The position numbers were made by a program, and so were the translations under genes. Below, piece by piece: positions 37,367-45,840 of a stretch of DNA of 59,010 bases (positions within the stretch are counted from its first letter, which is position 1; each line of letters begins with the position of its first letter). The notes beneath the pieces are model-generated. The model searched no databases, had not been told where the DNA came from, and worked only from the letters and a program-made list of their open reading frames with translations. Origin of the DNA: Symplocastrum torsivum CPER-KK1 (GTDB lineage: Bacteria > Cyanobacteriota > Cyanobacteriia > Cyanobacteriales > Coleofasciculaceae). The stretch lies in the NCBI GenBank assembly GCA_019358875.1, contig JAHHIF010000048.1:1-59010 (forward strand), in the 5' to 3' direction.

Positions 37367-37621
37367 TTAATAGGGGTCACCACACAACTGCTTAAGTTCG
37401 GCTTCGGGTTGACCTAGATGCTGCTGGCGACAAAGTAAGACTTGACCTGCTCGCTGTTGATAGTAGATTCGATGAGCAAACCAACCTAAAGGTGCGCCTG
37501 CAATTATGCCAATCACTAAACCAGTAGCGAGACTGGAAATAAGGTTTTTTCGAGTGATTCTATTGTGTTCTGCTCTCGTAATGTGGTCGTGTTCTGTTCG
37601 AGTAGCGTGATCGTGAGTCAT
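37367..37621 (-). CDS. Small single-helix membrane protein
   Basis: An 84-residue protein with a His/Thr/Arg-rich N-terminus in repeating units (DHATRTEHDHITRAEHNRIT), one hydrophobic helix (LISSLATGLVIGIIAGAPLGWF) and a short tail with two Cys (LLCRQQ, LKQLCGDPY). The His-rich head could bind metal. I do not recognise the family. The tail's Cys pair could form a disulfide. Confidence 0.5.
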   Translation of the reverse strand: MTHDHATRTEHDHITRAEHNRITRKNLISSLATGLVIGIIAGAPLGWFAHRIYYQQRAGQVLLCRQQHLGQPEAELKQLCGDPY

Positions 37622-37697
37622 TTAAAACTTCTCCTCTAAACCGCGATTCCCTAAAGAAAGCAAATCTTAGAAGAAGTGACTTCCCTCTTTCTGCTTA

Positions 37698-40600
37698 TCA
37701 CGTTGAGATAAGCTGATGACGTTGAGCCAGCAAAGCCGTTTTCACTTTCTCATACTCCGTTTTCGCCTGTAATACTTTTACTGGTGTATCAGTAAGCGTA
37801 CCTGTACGGGCGATCGCTTCTAAGTCCCCGCAAAGTTGGGCAAAGCTTTTCGCACCTAGCATGGCGCTAGTTGACTTAAGGGAGTGAGCTGCCCACTCCA
37901 ACTCCGATGCATCTTCTTGGGCGATGGATGTAGCGATCGACTGCAACAACTTTGGCGTATCTTCCAAATAGCGATCAATTACCTTGATCAAGATTTCGTC
38001 TTCATCCAGCATTTCTTGGACTTCTCGAAATGCCGCAATGTCAAACGCCTCTCCTTCTACAGACTCTGGCTCGACTTCAACCGTAGGAACAAGACGCTCC
38101 TGAATCACTTGACAGTTGCTCAAGACGCGACTGAGTTCCTCCACACGAATCGGCTTACTAACATAATCATCCATGCCTGCGTCCAGGCACATCTCGCGAT
38201 CGCCTTGCATCGCATTGGCTGTCATTGCAATAATCCGAGGACGTTGAGCAAGTGACCATTCACTAACGATGCGACGTGCAGTTGCTAAGCCATCCATCTC
38301 CGGCATCTGTACATCCATAAGTACCACGTCATAAGGCTGACGGCGCAGTGCCGCTAGTACCTCCAAGCCATTACCTGCCACATCCGCCCGATATCCCATC
38401 CTTTGTAGTAGGTGTAGCCCGACTTGCTGATTGACAACATTGTCTTCGGCTAAGAGAATTCGTAACGGCAAGCGTTGGGCCAAGTGACAGTCAATCTTTG
38501 AGGAAATTGAGCAGGTTGATCGAACTTTGATGGGCTGTCCGACGATTGCCTCAATCAAGACATCATAGAGCTGAGACTGTTTAATCGGCTTGTTGAGGAA
38601 AGCCAGAAAATCATCCTTCACAAAGTTATGGCTATTTGACCCCGCTATGCGATCGCTAAGTTCTGGCTTCCCAATCGTGGTCAGCATGATTAAGATTAAC
38701 TGTTGACATCCGGGCTGTTTGCGAATTTCCGCCGCAAGGTTTAGCGCGTCCATCTCTATCATCTGCATATCCAGAATGGCGAGGTCAAATAGTTCTCCTT
38801 GACGCAGCCACTCTAGAGCTTCTGAACCTGACTCAGCCACACGAATCACCATTCCCCAAGACTGCCCCTGCATCGTCAAAATTTGACGATTGGTTGCATT
38901 TTCATCCACAATCAGCAACCGCTTACCGACTAGCTGGGGTTGGGGAACATCAAGCTCATTCTCTTGAGGACTCTCACGCGCTTGCGTGACGAGGGTGAAA
39001 TAAAAGGTCGAACCCTGACCCACTTCACTTTCTACCCAAATTCTACCCCCCATCATTTCACTCAATCGTTGGGAGATGACCAACCCTAATCCAGTGCCTC
39101 CATAGTTGCGCGTTGTCGAGGAATCAACCTGGCTAAAGGCTTGGAACAGGCGACCTAGACGCTCAGCAGGAATACCAATACCTGTATCCTTAACAGCGAA
39201 TTGAATCTCGTAACGAGGGGAGGGAGTAGGAGGAAACAAGGAAGATTTTTCTTTCATGTCTCCCGTGTCTTCCCAATTCCCGATTCCCAATTCCCGATTC
39301 CCCAATACATTAGCCACAACTGAAACAGTGACTTCTCCTGTCTTGGTAAACTTAACCGCGTTACTGAGCAGATTGACTAAAATCTGACGCAGACGAGTAA
39401 CGTCTCCCAAAATCGTGGTTGGTGTTTTTGGGTCAATGAGATAGGCGAGTTCTAGCCCCTTCTCTGCGGCTTTCGGTGCGAGGAGGTCGAGGGATTCTTC
39501 GATACAGGTACGCAGTTTGAAAGGGTATTTTTCTAGTTCGAGTTTGCCTGACTCGATTTTGGAGAAATCAAGGATGTCGTTGATGATCGTAAGCAATCCT
39601 TCACCACTGCTGCGAATCGTTTTGGCAAAGTCTCGTTGTTGTGGTGAGAGTTCCGTATCGAGCAACAATCCTGTCATGCCGATAACGGCGTTCATCGGGG
39701 TGCGGATTTCGTGGCTCATTGCTGCTAAGAATTCACCCTTAGCTTGGTTTGCCGCTTCAGCCGCTTCTTTTGCTTTTTGTGATTCTTCTTCTGCTCGCTT
39801 GCGCTCAGCAAGTTCGGCTGATAACTGATGATACAGTTCCGATTGCTGAACCGCGATCGCAACCTGGGTTGCCAATTGTTGTAGTAACTCAATGGCTGAA
39901 GACTTCCACTGCCGAGATTCGCCACAGTGGTGGGCAAGTAACAGTCCCCAGAGTTTGTCTCCTTGCAGAATCGGTACTGTAAGACTTGCGACTACCTGAA
40001 ACTGAGCCAGGAAGTCAACGTAGCAGGGCGTTAGACCAGCTTTATGGACATTCTCAATGACACTCACACGACCTTGTTGATATTTCTCGGTGTAAAATTT
40101 TCCAAAACAAGGGTCAGAAATCATCGTTCCTAAAACAGCATTCCATCCAGGAGTGACAGACTCAACAACAACCATCCCACTCCAGTCAGGATTGAAGCGG
40201 TAAATTAGTACCCGATCAGTCTGGAGGAACTGTCGCACTTCCGTAACGGTAGTATTGAGAATCTCCTCTAAATCTAAGGACTGGCGTACTCGCAGTGCGA
40301 TCGCGCCAACTAAACGCTCCCGTTCCGCTTGCTGCTGAAACGCAACTTCAGAACTCTTGCGTTCTGTAATATCGGTACTAGTCCCAATCAAACGATAAAT
40401 TTGGGAGTTAGCATCACGTAGAGGAGTTAGACTCGTCAACCACCACATCTCTAACCCTTTGAAGGGTAGACATTCCTCGTAGGAAATTGTCGCTCCAGCC
40501 TCCACACAAGCGCGATAGCGCCCACTCACAGTTTGAGCAGCCTCCAGGGGCAATACTTGCTCAGGACTTTTGCCACGAAGCTCCTCTGAACGCAAACCTG

Positions 40601-42989
40601 TCAGGTGTTCGTGAGCCGGATTCAAGCCCACATAACGAAACTCCCCATTCTCCAGGACATCAACAACAAAGATCGACTTTTCTACGCCATCGTAGATACT
40701 GCGTAAAAACTCTTCATTTTCTCGCAAAGCCGCCTCTGCCTGCTTGCGTTGAGTGATATCGCGCACAATGCAGACGGCTTCATCAACACCACTTTTGACA
40801 ATACGCACTTCATAGTGATAGATGCCATCAGGCTTTTTAAATTGATGCTCATACGTCTGCAATTCCCCTATTTCGACAGCCATTTCTAGAAGATGCAGAT
40901 GATGCTTCTTTGCCTCTTCAGATATCGGTAAGTCGCTGATATTACTTCCAATTACTATCTCTGCTGGGATGAATACATTACTTTCTGTCGCCTTGAAATC
41001 CAAATACGTTCCATCGACTCGTTGACGGAACATGAGGTCAGGAATCGCATTCAGCAGCGCCCGCATCTGCTCTTCACTTTGGCGCAAGGCTTCCTGAGTG
41101 TTGAAAAGCTCAGTAATATCAGTATGGGCACCCACCATACGAATCACTTTGTCATTGGCATCTTTCAGGTGAGTGGCTCGTGAAAGGATGTAAACTGTTG
41201 AGCCGTTTTTGTGATAGAAGCGTTGCGTTACGAGAAAGCGTGAGACTTTGCCGCAGTTGTAATCTTCTATCAGCTTTAATGCCGCAATTCGATCTTCCTC
41301 ATAGATGACTTTTTCCCAGGAAACCAATTCGTTGGGCAATTCATAGTCAAGGTAGCCCAGCATCTCCTTCCAGCGTGGAGAGTAATAAATTTCGCCAGTT
41401 ATGAGGTTCCAGTCCCAAAAACCATCTTTCGAGGCTTGGGTGACTAGATCAAAACGTTCTTTTGTTGCTGTGAGTTCCTCTTGGAGACGTTGGTGTTGAA
41501 GGGAAGGCAGAGGGTGCTGGTGCCGGGAACCTGCGTCCCGGCAAGGAAGCACCCCGGAGGGGCAGAAGGCAGAGGGTGCGGTGAAAAGGAACCTGCGTCC
41601 CGGCAAGGAAGCACCCCGGAGGGGCAGAAGGTTCTGTGCAGGCGGGGATTCTAAACCCTGCTGAACGGGAACCCCTAAAACGTTGTTCGGTGGGGGATTG
41701 TGACCCTTGCTCCGCAATGGTTCGGCTATATGACTCGTGCCATCGGCAGACGCTCGTTCGACGAAGTCGTCCCCGTTCCCCGTTGGCGCAGCCTTCTCCA
41801 AAGGAGTAGGGGTTCCCGAAGGGTAGGGTAGACTTGCTACCACTGACGCTCCTACGTCGCTATCGCTTCGCGTCACGCTATTGGGATAAATCCCTCCTGC
41901 CTTCTGCCCTCTGCCCTCTGCCTTGTTTTCCTCGACAGTTTGCTGCAATTGTTCAATTATGCCAAGCAGTTGCATTGGCTCAAGCGATCGCAATAAATCC
42001 TCTTGAGTGAAGACTCCTAACCAATTTTCTGGCTGTTCCCACACTATTAAGTGTTCACTCTGCCATAGGTGCAGCATCTTTTGATTGGCTGTCCACAATG
42101 ACTCATCAGGACTCAAGCCATACAAGGGTGTCCTCATCACCATATGCGCTTGAGTTTTCGACAAATCAAGCCCTAGCAGCGAGAGTTGGACAAGCTGGAT
42201 AATGTCGCGTTCTGTAATTAGCCCTACTGGAATTAACGATTGCAACTCAGTTTGGTCTTTTATCGGAGCAAGGTGTTGCGCTCCATTCTCCCTCTCTTTA
42301 TCACCTCGCCTCTCCTGGGTCAGCACCACGTAGCTCACATCATGAGTTACCATCAGGCGGGCAATACTCAGGATAGAGCTAGTTGAGAGAGCCTGAATAA
42401 TTGTGGTTGTCATCACCATCTCTACCTGTTGCAATTTCAGGAAATTGAGCAGTGATAGCCCTCTACATAAACTCTCAGAGGTAATCACTCCCAACAGTTG
42501 ACCCTCAGAACCTAAGACAGGTAGGTGATGAATTTGATGTTGATGAAAAAGCGATAGTACTGTGAAAAGATTACAGGACTTCGAGAGAGTCAGGGTAATT
42601 GGCGATCGCGTCATCACCTCTGCAATCTTTATTTCCCTGAAGTTCACCTCACAAGCGGTTAGCTGAACCAAGTCCTGTGCCGTAAATACCCCAACTAACA
42701 AATCTTGTTCCATCACCAAGACGCAAGTCGATGGCGCAGCACACTTGTAATTAGCGATCGATGTCTGCCTTGTTATAGCGTCTTCTAAGTGCTGAGTCTC
42801 CACCAGAGAAATTGACGCAGCACTGGACAAAGCATTAGTTTTTCCCCCTTTCCCCATTAAGGCAATGACATCTAATAGTGGTGTCTCAGGAGAAATCGTT
42901 AGGGGATGAGAAGCGATTAGCTCCTCTAAGGACGGTAAATTAACAAGGGCAGGGTCAGGCTGCATAGTAGTTCCATTGTATGCTTGCAT
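37698..42989 (-). CDS. Hybrid histidine kinase: CBS-PAS-GAF-HisKA-HATPase-REC-REC-HPt
   Basis: A 1763-residue cytosolic hybrid kinase. Two pairs of CBS domains fill residues 20-320. After a long foreign stretch (about 350-500) come three PAS domains (510-885), a GAF domain with phytochrome-like features (900-1050; DPCF and LTPCYVDFL), HisKA with MSHEIRTP (His about 1091), and a HATPase domain with GTGLGL. Two receiver domains follow (acceptor Asp about 1406 and 1558), then a C-terminal HPt (HSLKST, His about 1701), so the protein holds a complete phosphorelay except the final response regulator. A second insertion (about 1226-1258) lies in the ATPase domain. No membrane helices. The signal is unknown: nucleotide (CBS), redox or light are possible. 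Confidence 0.9.
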   Translation of the reverse strand: MQAYNGTTMQPDPALVNLPSLEELIASHPLTISPETPLLDVIALMGKGGKTNALSSAASISLVETQHLEDAITRQTSIANYKCAAPSTCVLVMEQDLLVGVFTAQDLVQLTACEVNFREIKIAEVMTRSPITLTLSKSCNLFTVLSLFHQHQIHHLPVLGSEGQLLGVITSESLCRGLSLLNFLKLQQVEMVMTTTIIQALSTSSILSIARLMVTHDVSYVVLTQERRGDKERENGAQHLAPIKDQTELQSLIPVGLITERDIIQLVQLSLLGLDLSKTQAHMVMRTPLYGLSPDESLWTANQKMLHLWQSEHLIVWEQPENWLGVFTQEDLLRSLEPMQLLGIIEQLQQTVEENKAEGRGQKAGGIYPNSVTRSDSDVGASVVASLPYPSGTPTPLEKAAPTGNGDDFVERASADGTSHIAEPLRSKGHNPPPNNVLGVPVQQGLESPPAQNLLPLRGASLPGRRFLFTAPSAFCPSGVLPCRDAGSRHQHPLPSLQHQRLQEELTATKERFDLVTQASKDGFWDWNLITGEIYYSPRWKEMLGYLDYELPNELVSWEKVIYEEDRIAALKLIEDYNCGKVSRFLVTQRFYHKNGSTVYILSRATHLKDANDKVIRMVGAHTDITELFNTQEALRQSEEQMRALLNAIPDLMFRQRVDGTYLDFKATESNVFIPAEIVIGSNISDLPISEEAKKHHLHLLEMAVEIGELQTYEHQFKKPDGIYHYEVRIVKSGVDEAVCIVRDITQRKQAEAALRENEEFLRSIYDGVEKSIFVVDVLENGEFRYVGLNPAHEHLTGLRSEELRGKSPEQVLPLEAAQTVSGRYRACVEAGATISYEECLPFKGLEMWWLTSLTPLRDANSQIYRLIGTSTDITERKSSEVAFQQQAERERLVGAIALRVRQSLDLEEILNTTVTEVRQFLQTDRVLIYRFNPDWSGMVVVESVTPGWNAVLGTMISDPCFGKFYTEKYQQGRVSVIENVHKAGLTPCYVDFLAQFQVVASLTVPILQGDKLWGLLLAHHCGESRQWKSSAIELLQQLATQVAIAVQQSELYHQLSAELAERKRAEEESQKAKEAAEAANQAKGEFLAAMSHEIRTPMNAVIGMTGLLLDTELSPQQRDFAKTIRSSGEGLLTIINDILDFSKIESGKLELEKYPFKLRTCIEESLDLLAPKAAEKGLELAYLIDPKTPTTILGDVTRLRQILVNLLSNAVKFTKTGEVTVSVVANVLGNRELGIGNWEDTGDMKEKSSLFPPTPSPRYEIQFAVKDTGIGIPAERLGRLFQAFSQVDSSTTRNYGGTGLGLVISQRLSEMMGGRIWVESEVGQGSTFYFTLVTQARESPQENELDVPQPQLVGKRLLIVDENATNRQILTMQGQSWGMVIRVAESGSEALEWLRQGELFDLAILDMQMIEMDALNLAAEIRKQPGCQQLILIMLTTIGKPELSDRIAGSNSHNFVKDDFLAFLNKPIKQSQLYDVLIEAIVGQPIKVRSTCSISSKIDCHLAQRLPLRILLAEDNVVNQQVGLHLLQRMGYRADVAGNGLEVLAALRRQPYDVVLMDVQMPEMDGLATARRIVSEWSLAQRPRIIAMTANAMQGDREMCLDAGMDDYVSKPIRVEELSRVLSNCQVIQERLVPTVEVEPESVEGEAFDIAAFREVQEMLDEDEILIKVIDRYLEDTPKLLQSIATSIAQEDASELEWAAHSLKSTSAMLGAKSFAQLCGDLEAIARTGTLTDTPVKVLQAKTEYEKVKTALLAQRHQLIST
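41494..41935. repeat. Repeat-derived stretch inside the hybrid kinase gene, with two exact 44-bp copies
   Basis: Between the CBS region and the first PAS domain the gene holds about 440 bases of repeat-like DNA that does not look like protein-coding sequence. Copies at 41526-41569 and 41588-41631 are identical over 44 bases (each starts GGAACCTGCGTCCCGGCAAG). They are 62 bases apart, so the two copies are read in different frames. The rest contains GGCAGAAGG/GCAGAGGG units. The reading frame nevertheless stays open through it. Confidence 0.8.
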
Positions 42990-43217
42990 TGGGAGATGCC
43001 AACCTCTTTACGGTTATACTTCAGAATTTTTTCTTTATCTAAAGAGGGCTTAAAGAAACTACAACTAATTATGATGCTTTTGTAAAAATCTTTTTTAGAC
43101 AGTAGATGTCTAATTTCTAAACAAAATCTTAAACACAGAAAACAAAATAAAAGTAATTTAAATACAAAATACTCCGAATTTTATTGTTTAACACTAGATT
43201 TATTACATAGTTTATTA

Positions 43218-43256
43218 AAAGAGTAGGGTGAACAAAAATGCCCACCCTACTCTTTT
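43218..43256 (-). terminator. Rho-independent terminator after the helical carotenoid protein gene
   Basis: On the minus strand GAGTAGGGTG pairs with CACCCTACTC around about 12 bases and is followed by TTTTAATAA. It lies about 40 bases after the stop of the HCP gene. The other 200 bases up to the kinase start (42990-43217) are AT-rich with no gene. Confidence 0.75.
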
Positions 43257-43292
43257 TTATGCTAGCTTGTACGCGCTCTGGAATCTAGCGTT

Positions 43293-43754
43293 TTACTGGG
43301 GATTAGCACCCATTGCGATTACTGCACTACGCATGAAGTTAATCCGCTGCTCAAAGTCCAGTTGTTTGACGCTATTTGTAAACTCTTGAGTTTCAGTGGG
43401 CAGTTGGTAGTCAGAAGGTACCTGAATAACCGTGCCTTTTTCCATCCCTTGTGCTAGACGCAGCCACACATCCAGCTTACCGCTGGAACTCAAAGAGCTA
43501 TAGGTATGGCTGATCTGAGTATCTGCACAGCTAGCAATATCGCGCTGCGCCTGTAGCTGTTCTTCTGGCGATAAGGCTTGAATTTGATCGAATACAGCTT
43601 CAGCGGTTGTTTGTGCAGAAGTTGCATTCGCTGGATCTAATTGGTCTTTGATGTCTAAATAACCAAACCATAGTATGGCGAGTTGGGTATCAACATCGAA
43701 GCGCTTAAAGGATTCGAGAGTTTGTTTTGTGATATCGTCAGTTGCAAAAGTCAT
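43293..43754 (-). CDS. Helical carotenoid protein (OCP N-terminal domain homologue)
   Basis: A 153-residue all-helical protein equal to the N-terminal domain of orange carotenoid protein. Typical blocks are LAILWFGYLDIKDQL (the Trp/Tyr that contact the carotenoid), a helix with ALSPEEQLQAQRDI, LDVWLRLAQGME and LDFEQRINFMRSAVIAMG. Helical carotenoid proteins bind one keto-carotenoid, and different clades quench phycobilisomes or singlet oxygen. Neither a C-terminal-domain homologue (CTDH) nor FRP is in the window. The clade cannot be decided from this sequence alone. It is a single-gene unit with its own terminator. The gap 43755-44067 holds its promoter region and no other gene. Confidence 0.9.
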   Translation of the reverse strand: MTFATDDITKQTLESFKRFDVDTQLAILWFGYLDIKDQLDPANATSAQTTAEAVFDQIQALSPEEQLQAQRDIASCADTQISHTYSSLSSSGKLDVWLRLAQGMEKGTVIQVPSDYQLPTETQEFTNSVKQLDFEQRINFMRSAVIAMGANPQ

Positions 43755-44067
43755 TTGAATCTCCGATTGAGTTTCCGATTGAATTACTAATGGATGGCTC
43801 AGTTTTCTGAGCGGCTGAGGTGGCTTTCTTGCCCCTCTTTACAAAATTTAATAAATTACCGATGATCGGTTAACCTGGCTACAGGCAGATATCGAGGTCA
43901 CTGCTAAAGGCAGATGAAACAGTAGAGTTTTAATGAATTTTCTTTACAAAATTCCATAATGCGATCGCTTTAAAGCTTGATCGTTGATTTAGTTGTTCGT
44001 CATGTTGATGAAGAAGTAGGGGAGGAGTCAGGAGTTGCTCCAAGTACAGAAGAGGATAAGGATAGCC

Positions 44068-45306
44068 ATGATGTCTCATCCAATTAGAAGGTTGTTCAAC
44101 TCTCTTGCCCTGCTTTTATGCAGTGTTGGTCTATTCTTGAGTGCCTGGATTGTCATACCCGCTCCCACAAGGCGCCTACTTCCGTTGGGGGTTGGTGCGC
44201 CAGAAGTGAGTCCTTGGTTACTGGTACTCAATGCGATCGCTTTTGCCACTGTGCTAGTTGTGTCTTCACGGGTGAAGCGACAGCGTCGTTGGCTGTATCG
44301 CCTAGGTTTGTTTGCGACTTTACTGGGGTTATTCTGGAGCGCACTGCCACTGTTGCAGTTGCCTGCAACCGCGCAGCGTATGGCAGCAGCAATGGTTGAG
44401 GGACTAGGCGCAGACTACATGGCAAAAATTCCGAGTGAAGTACAGCAAATGCGATCGCCCAAGTTGCCTCGACAAATGCGATCGCAACCCTTTGTCCTTA
44501 CTGAGGTCTTTACAGGCATTAAACTTGGTGAAGTCCGCTACACACCTAACATTCAGTTTGCTGCCCCAGACAACGTGCCATTAAGCCTAGATATTTACCA
44601 GCCTCCAAAACCAGGACTATATCCAGCACTTGTCGTAATTTATGGGGGTAGTTGGCAAAACGGTGACCCAACACAAAATGCTAGTTTCAATCGCTATATG
44701 GCAGAGCGAGGTTACACTGTTTTTGCGATTGATTATCGCCATGCCCCACGCTACCAATTTCCAGCGCAATTAGAGGACGTACAAGCGGCATTAACCTTCA
44801 TTTATCAGAATGCAGCTAAGTACGAAGCTAACCCCAAACGCATTGCCTTACTTGGACGTTCTGCTGGAGGACACCTAGCAATGCTTGCGGCTTATCAACC
44901 TGATGCTCTACCCATCCGAGCCGTTGTTAGCTACTATGGACCATTTAACCTAACAAGTGGCTACAAAGACCCACCCTATCCCGATCCGCTCAATGTACGT
45001 GCTGTCTTGGAAGCATTTTTAGGAGGGACACCAGATGAGCTACCGGAAGAATACGCCAAAGCTTCACCTGCAAGTTATGTAACACGCCCACTCCCACCAA
45101 CGCTCTTAGTCCATGGAAGCCGCGACAATATTGTCGAAGTACGCTTTGCACGGAATATGTACAATCGTCTGGGTGCAACTGGGACTACCCGCGTCTTGCT
45201 CGAAATTCCTTGGGCAGAACACGCCTTTGATGCGATCTTTAATGGACTCAGCAATCAGCTAGCACTCTACTACACAGAGCGTTTTCTGCATTGGGCGCTC
45301 AAATGA
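44068..45306 (+). CDS. Alpha/beta hydrolase with N-terminal membrane segments
   Basis: A 412-residue protein. Hydrophobic segments at about 10-32, 45-65 and 80-100 precede a long extracytosolic or cytosolic hydrolase domain. The esterase/lipase features are present: LVVIYGGSWQNGD (the HGG-type oxyanion loop with Tyr for His), the nucleophile elbow GRSAGGHLAM, LLVHGSRDNIVEV with the acid, and EHAFD with the catalytic His. It resembles the BD-FAE/carboxylesterase group. ATG at 44068 with AGGATAAGGA upstream is the likely start; TTG at 44035 is less so. Substrate is unknown. Confidence 0.85.
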   Translation: MMSHPIRRLFNSLALLLCSVGLFLSAWIVIPAPTRRLLPLGVGAPEVSPWLLVLNAIAFATVLVVSSRVKRQRRWLYRLGLFATLLGLFWSALPLLQLPATAQRMAAAMVEGLGADYMAKIPSEVQQMRSPKLPRQMRSQPFVLTEVFTGIKLGEVRYTPNIQFAAPDNVPLSLDIYQPPKPGLYPALVVIYGGSWQNGDPTQNASFNRYMAERGYTVFAIDYRHAPRYQFPAQLEDVQAALTFIYQNAAKYEANPKRIALLGRSAGGHLAMLAAYQPDALPIRAVVSYYGPFNLTSGYKDPPYPDPLNVRAVLEAFLGGTPDELPEEYAKASPASYVTRPLPPTLLVHGSRDNIVEVRFARNMYNRLGATGTTRVLLEIPWAEHAFDAIFNGLSNQLALYYTERFLHWALK

Positions 45307-45581
45307 GTTTAAAGAGAATAGCACTTCATCTGAGTAAGGGGGCTGAAGTATAAAACAAAAACTTTGATTAATTAAACTGCCTATAAAGGTATTGCTCTTA
45401 ATCGGTGGTCAATAATCTATGAAATCTTTAAAGAAGCTTTACTTTATGACGAGCGATCGCAATTATTATAAAAACACAAAGGTAAAACTTTGATTCAAGA
45501 GTAAGTTTGTCGCTCTTTACACTTAGAATCAACGTCACCCAAGCAGTAAGACTAGGAATGCATCTCCACAAAGCGCTCTAG

Positions 45582-45835
45582 TTATTTGACCACTACAGCT
45601 TTGACAAAGCAGTTTTTTATAAGCATAATAATGGGTTCTCCTCTGAAGGAATTCATCAGGGCACCAGCTATCGGCACTGGCAAAGCAATAGAAATTGAGA
45701 AATTTTCCTTGCCATTAAAACCTATGCCTGTATAAAGCTCATAGTATAGTTTCCTTTTGTAAACAACGGTTTGGTAGGGTGCGGACATAAATGACTTCTT
45801 ACTCAATGCATTTGTCTTAACTAATTGTGGTTTCA
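45582..45835 (-). CDS. Possible small hypothetical protein
   Basis: An 84-codon frame from the ATG at 45835, with a GAGG next to the start, divergent from the chemoreceptor gene by six bases. The product has a plausible composition (YQTVVYKRKLYYELYTGIGF, then PVPIAGALMNSFRGEP) but no recognised domain. It could be a chance frame. Confidence 0.35.
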
Positions 45836-45840
45836 TCCTC

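Noticed and set aside
41526..41631. Two 44-bp direct repeats with an 18-base spacer, possible CRISPR
   Set aside because: Only two copies, inside an open coding frame and surrounded by other simple repeat units; no further repeats or cas genes.
44118..44399. Second plus-strand frame within the alpha/beta hydrolase gene
   Set aside because: It overlaps the hydrolase in another frame, has odd composition and no start signal.
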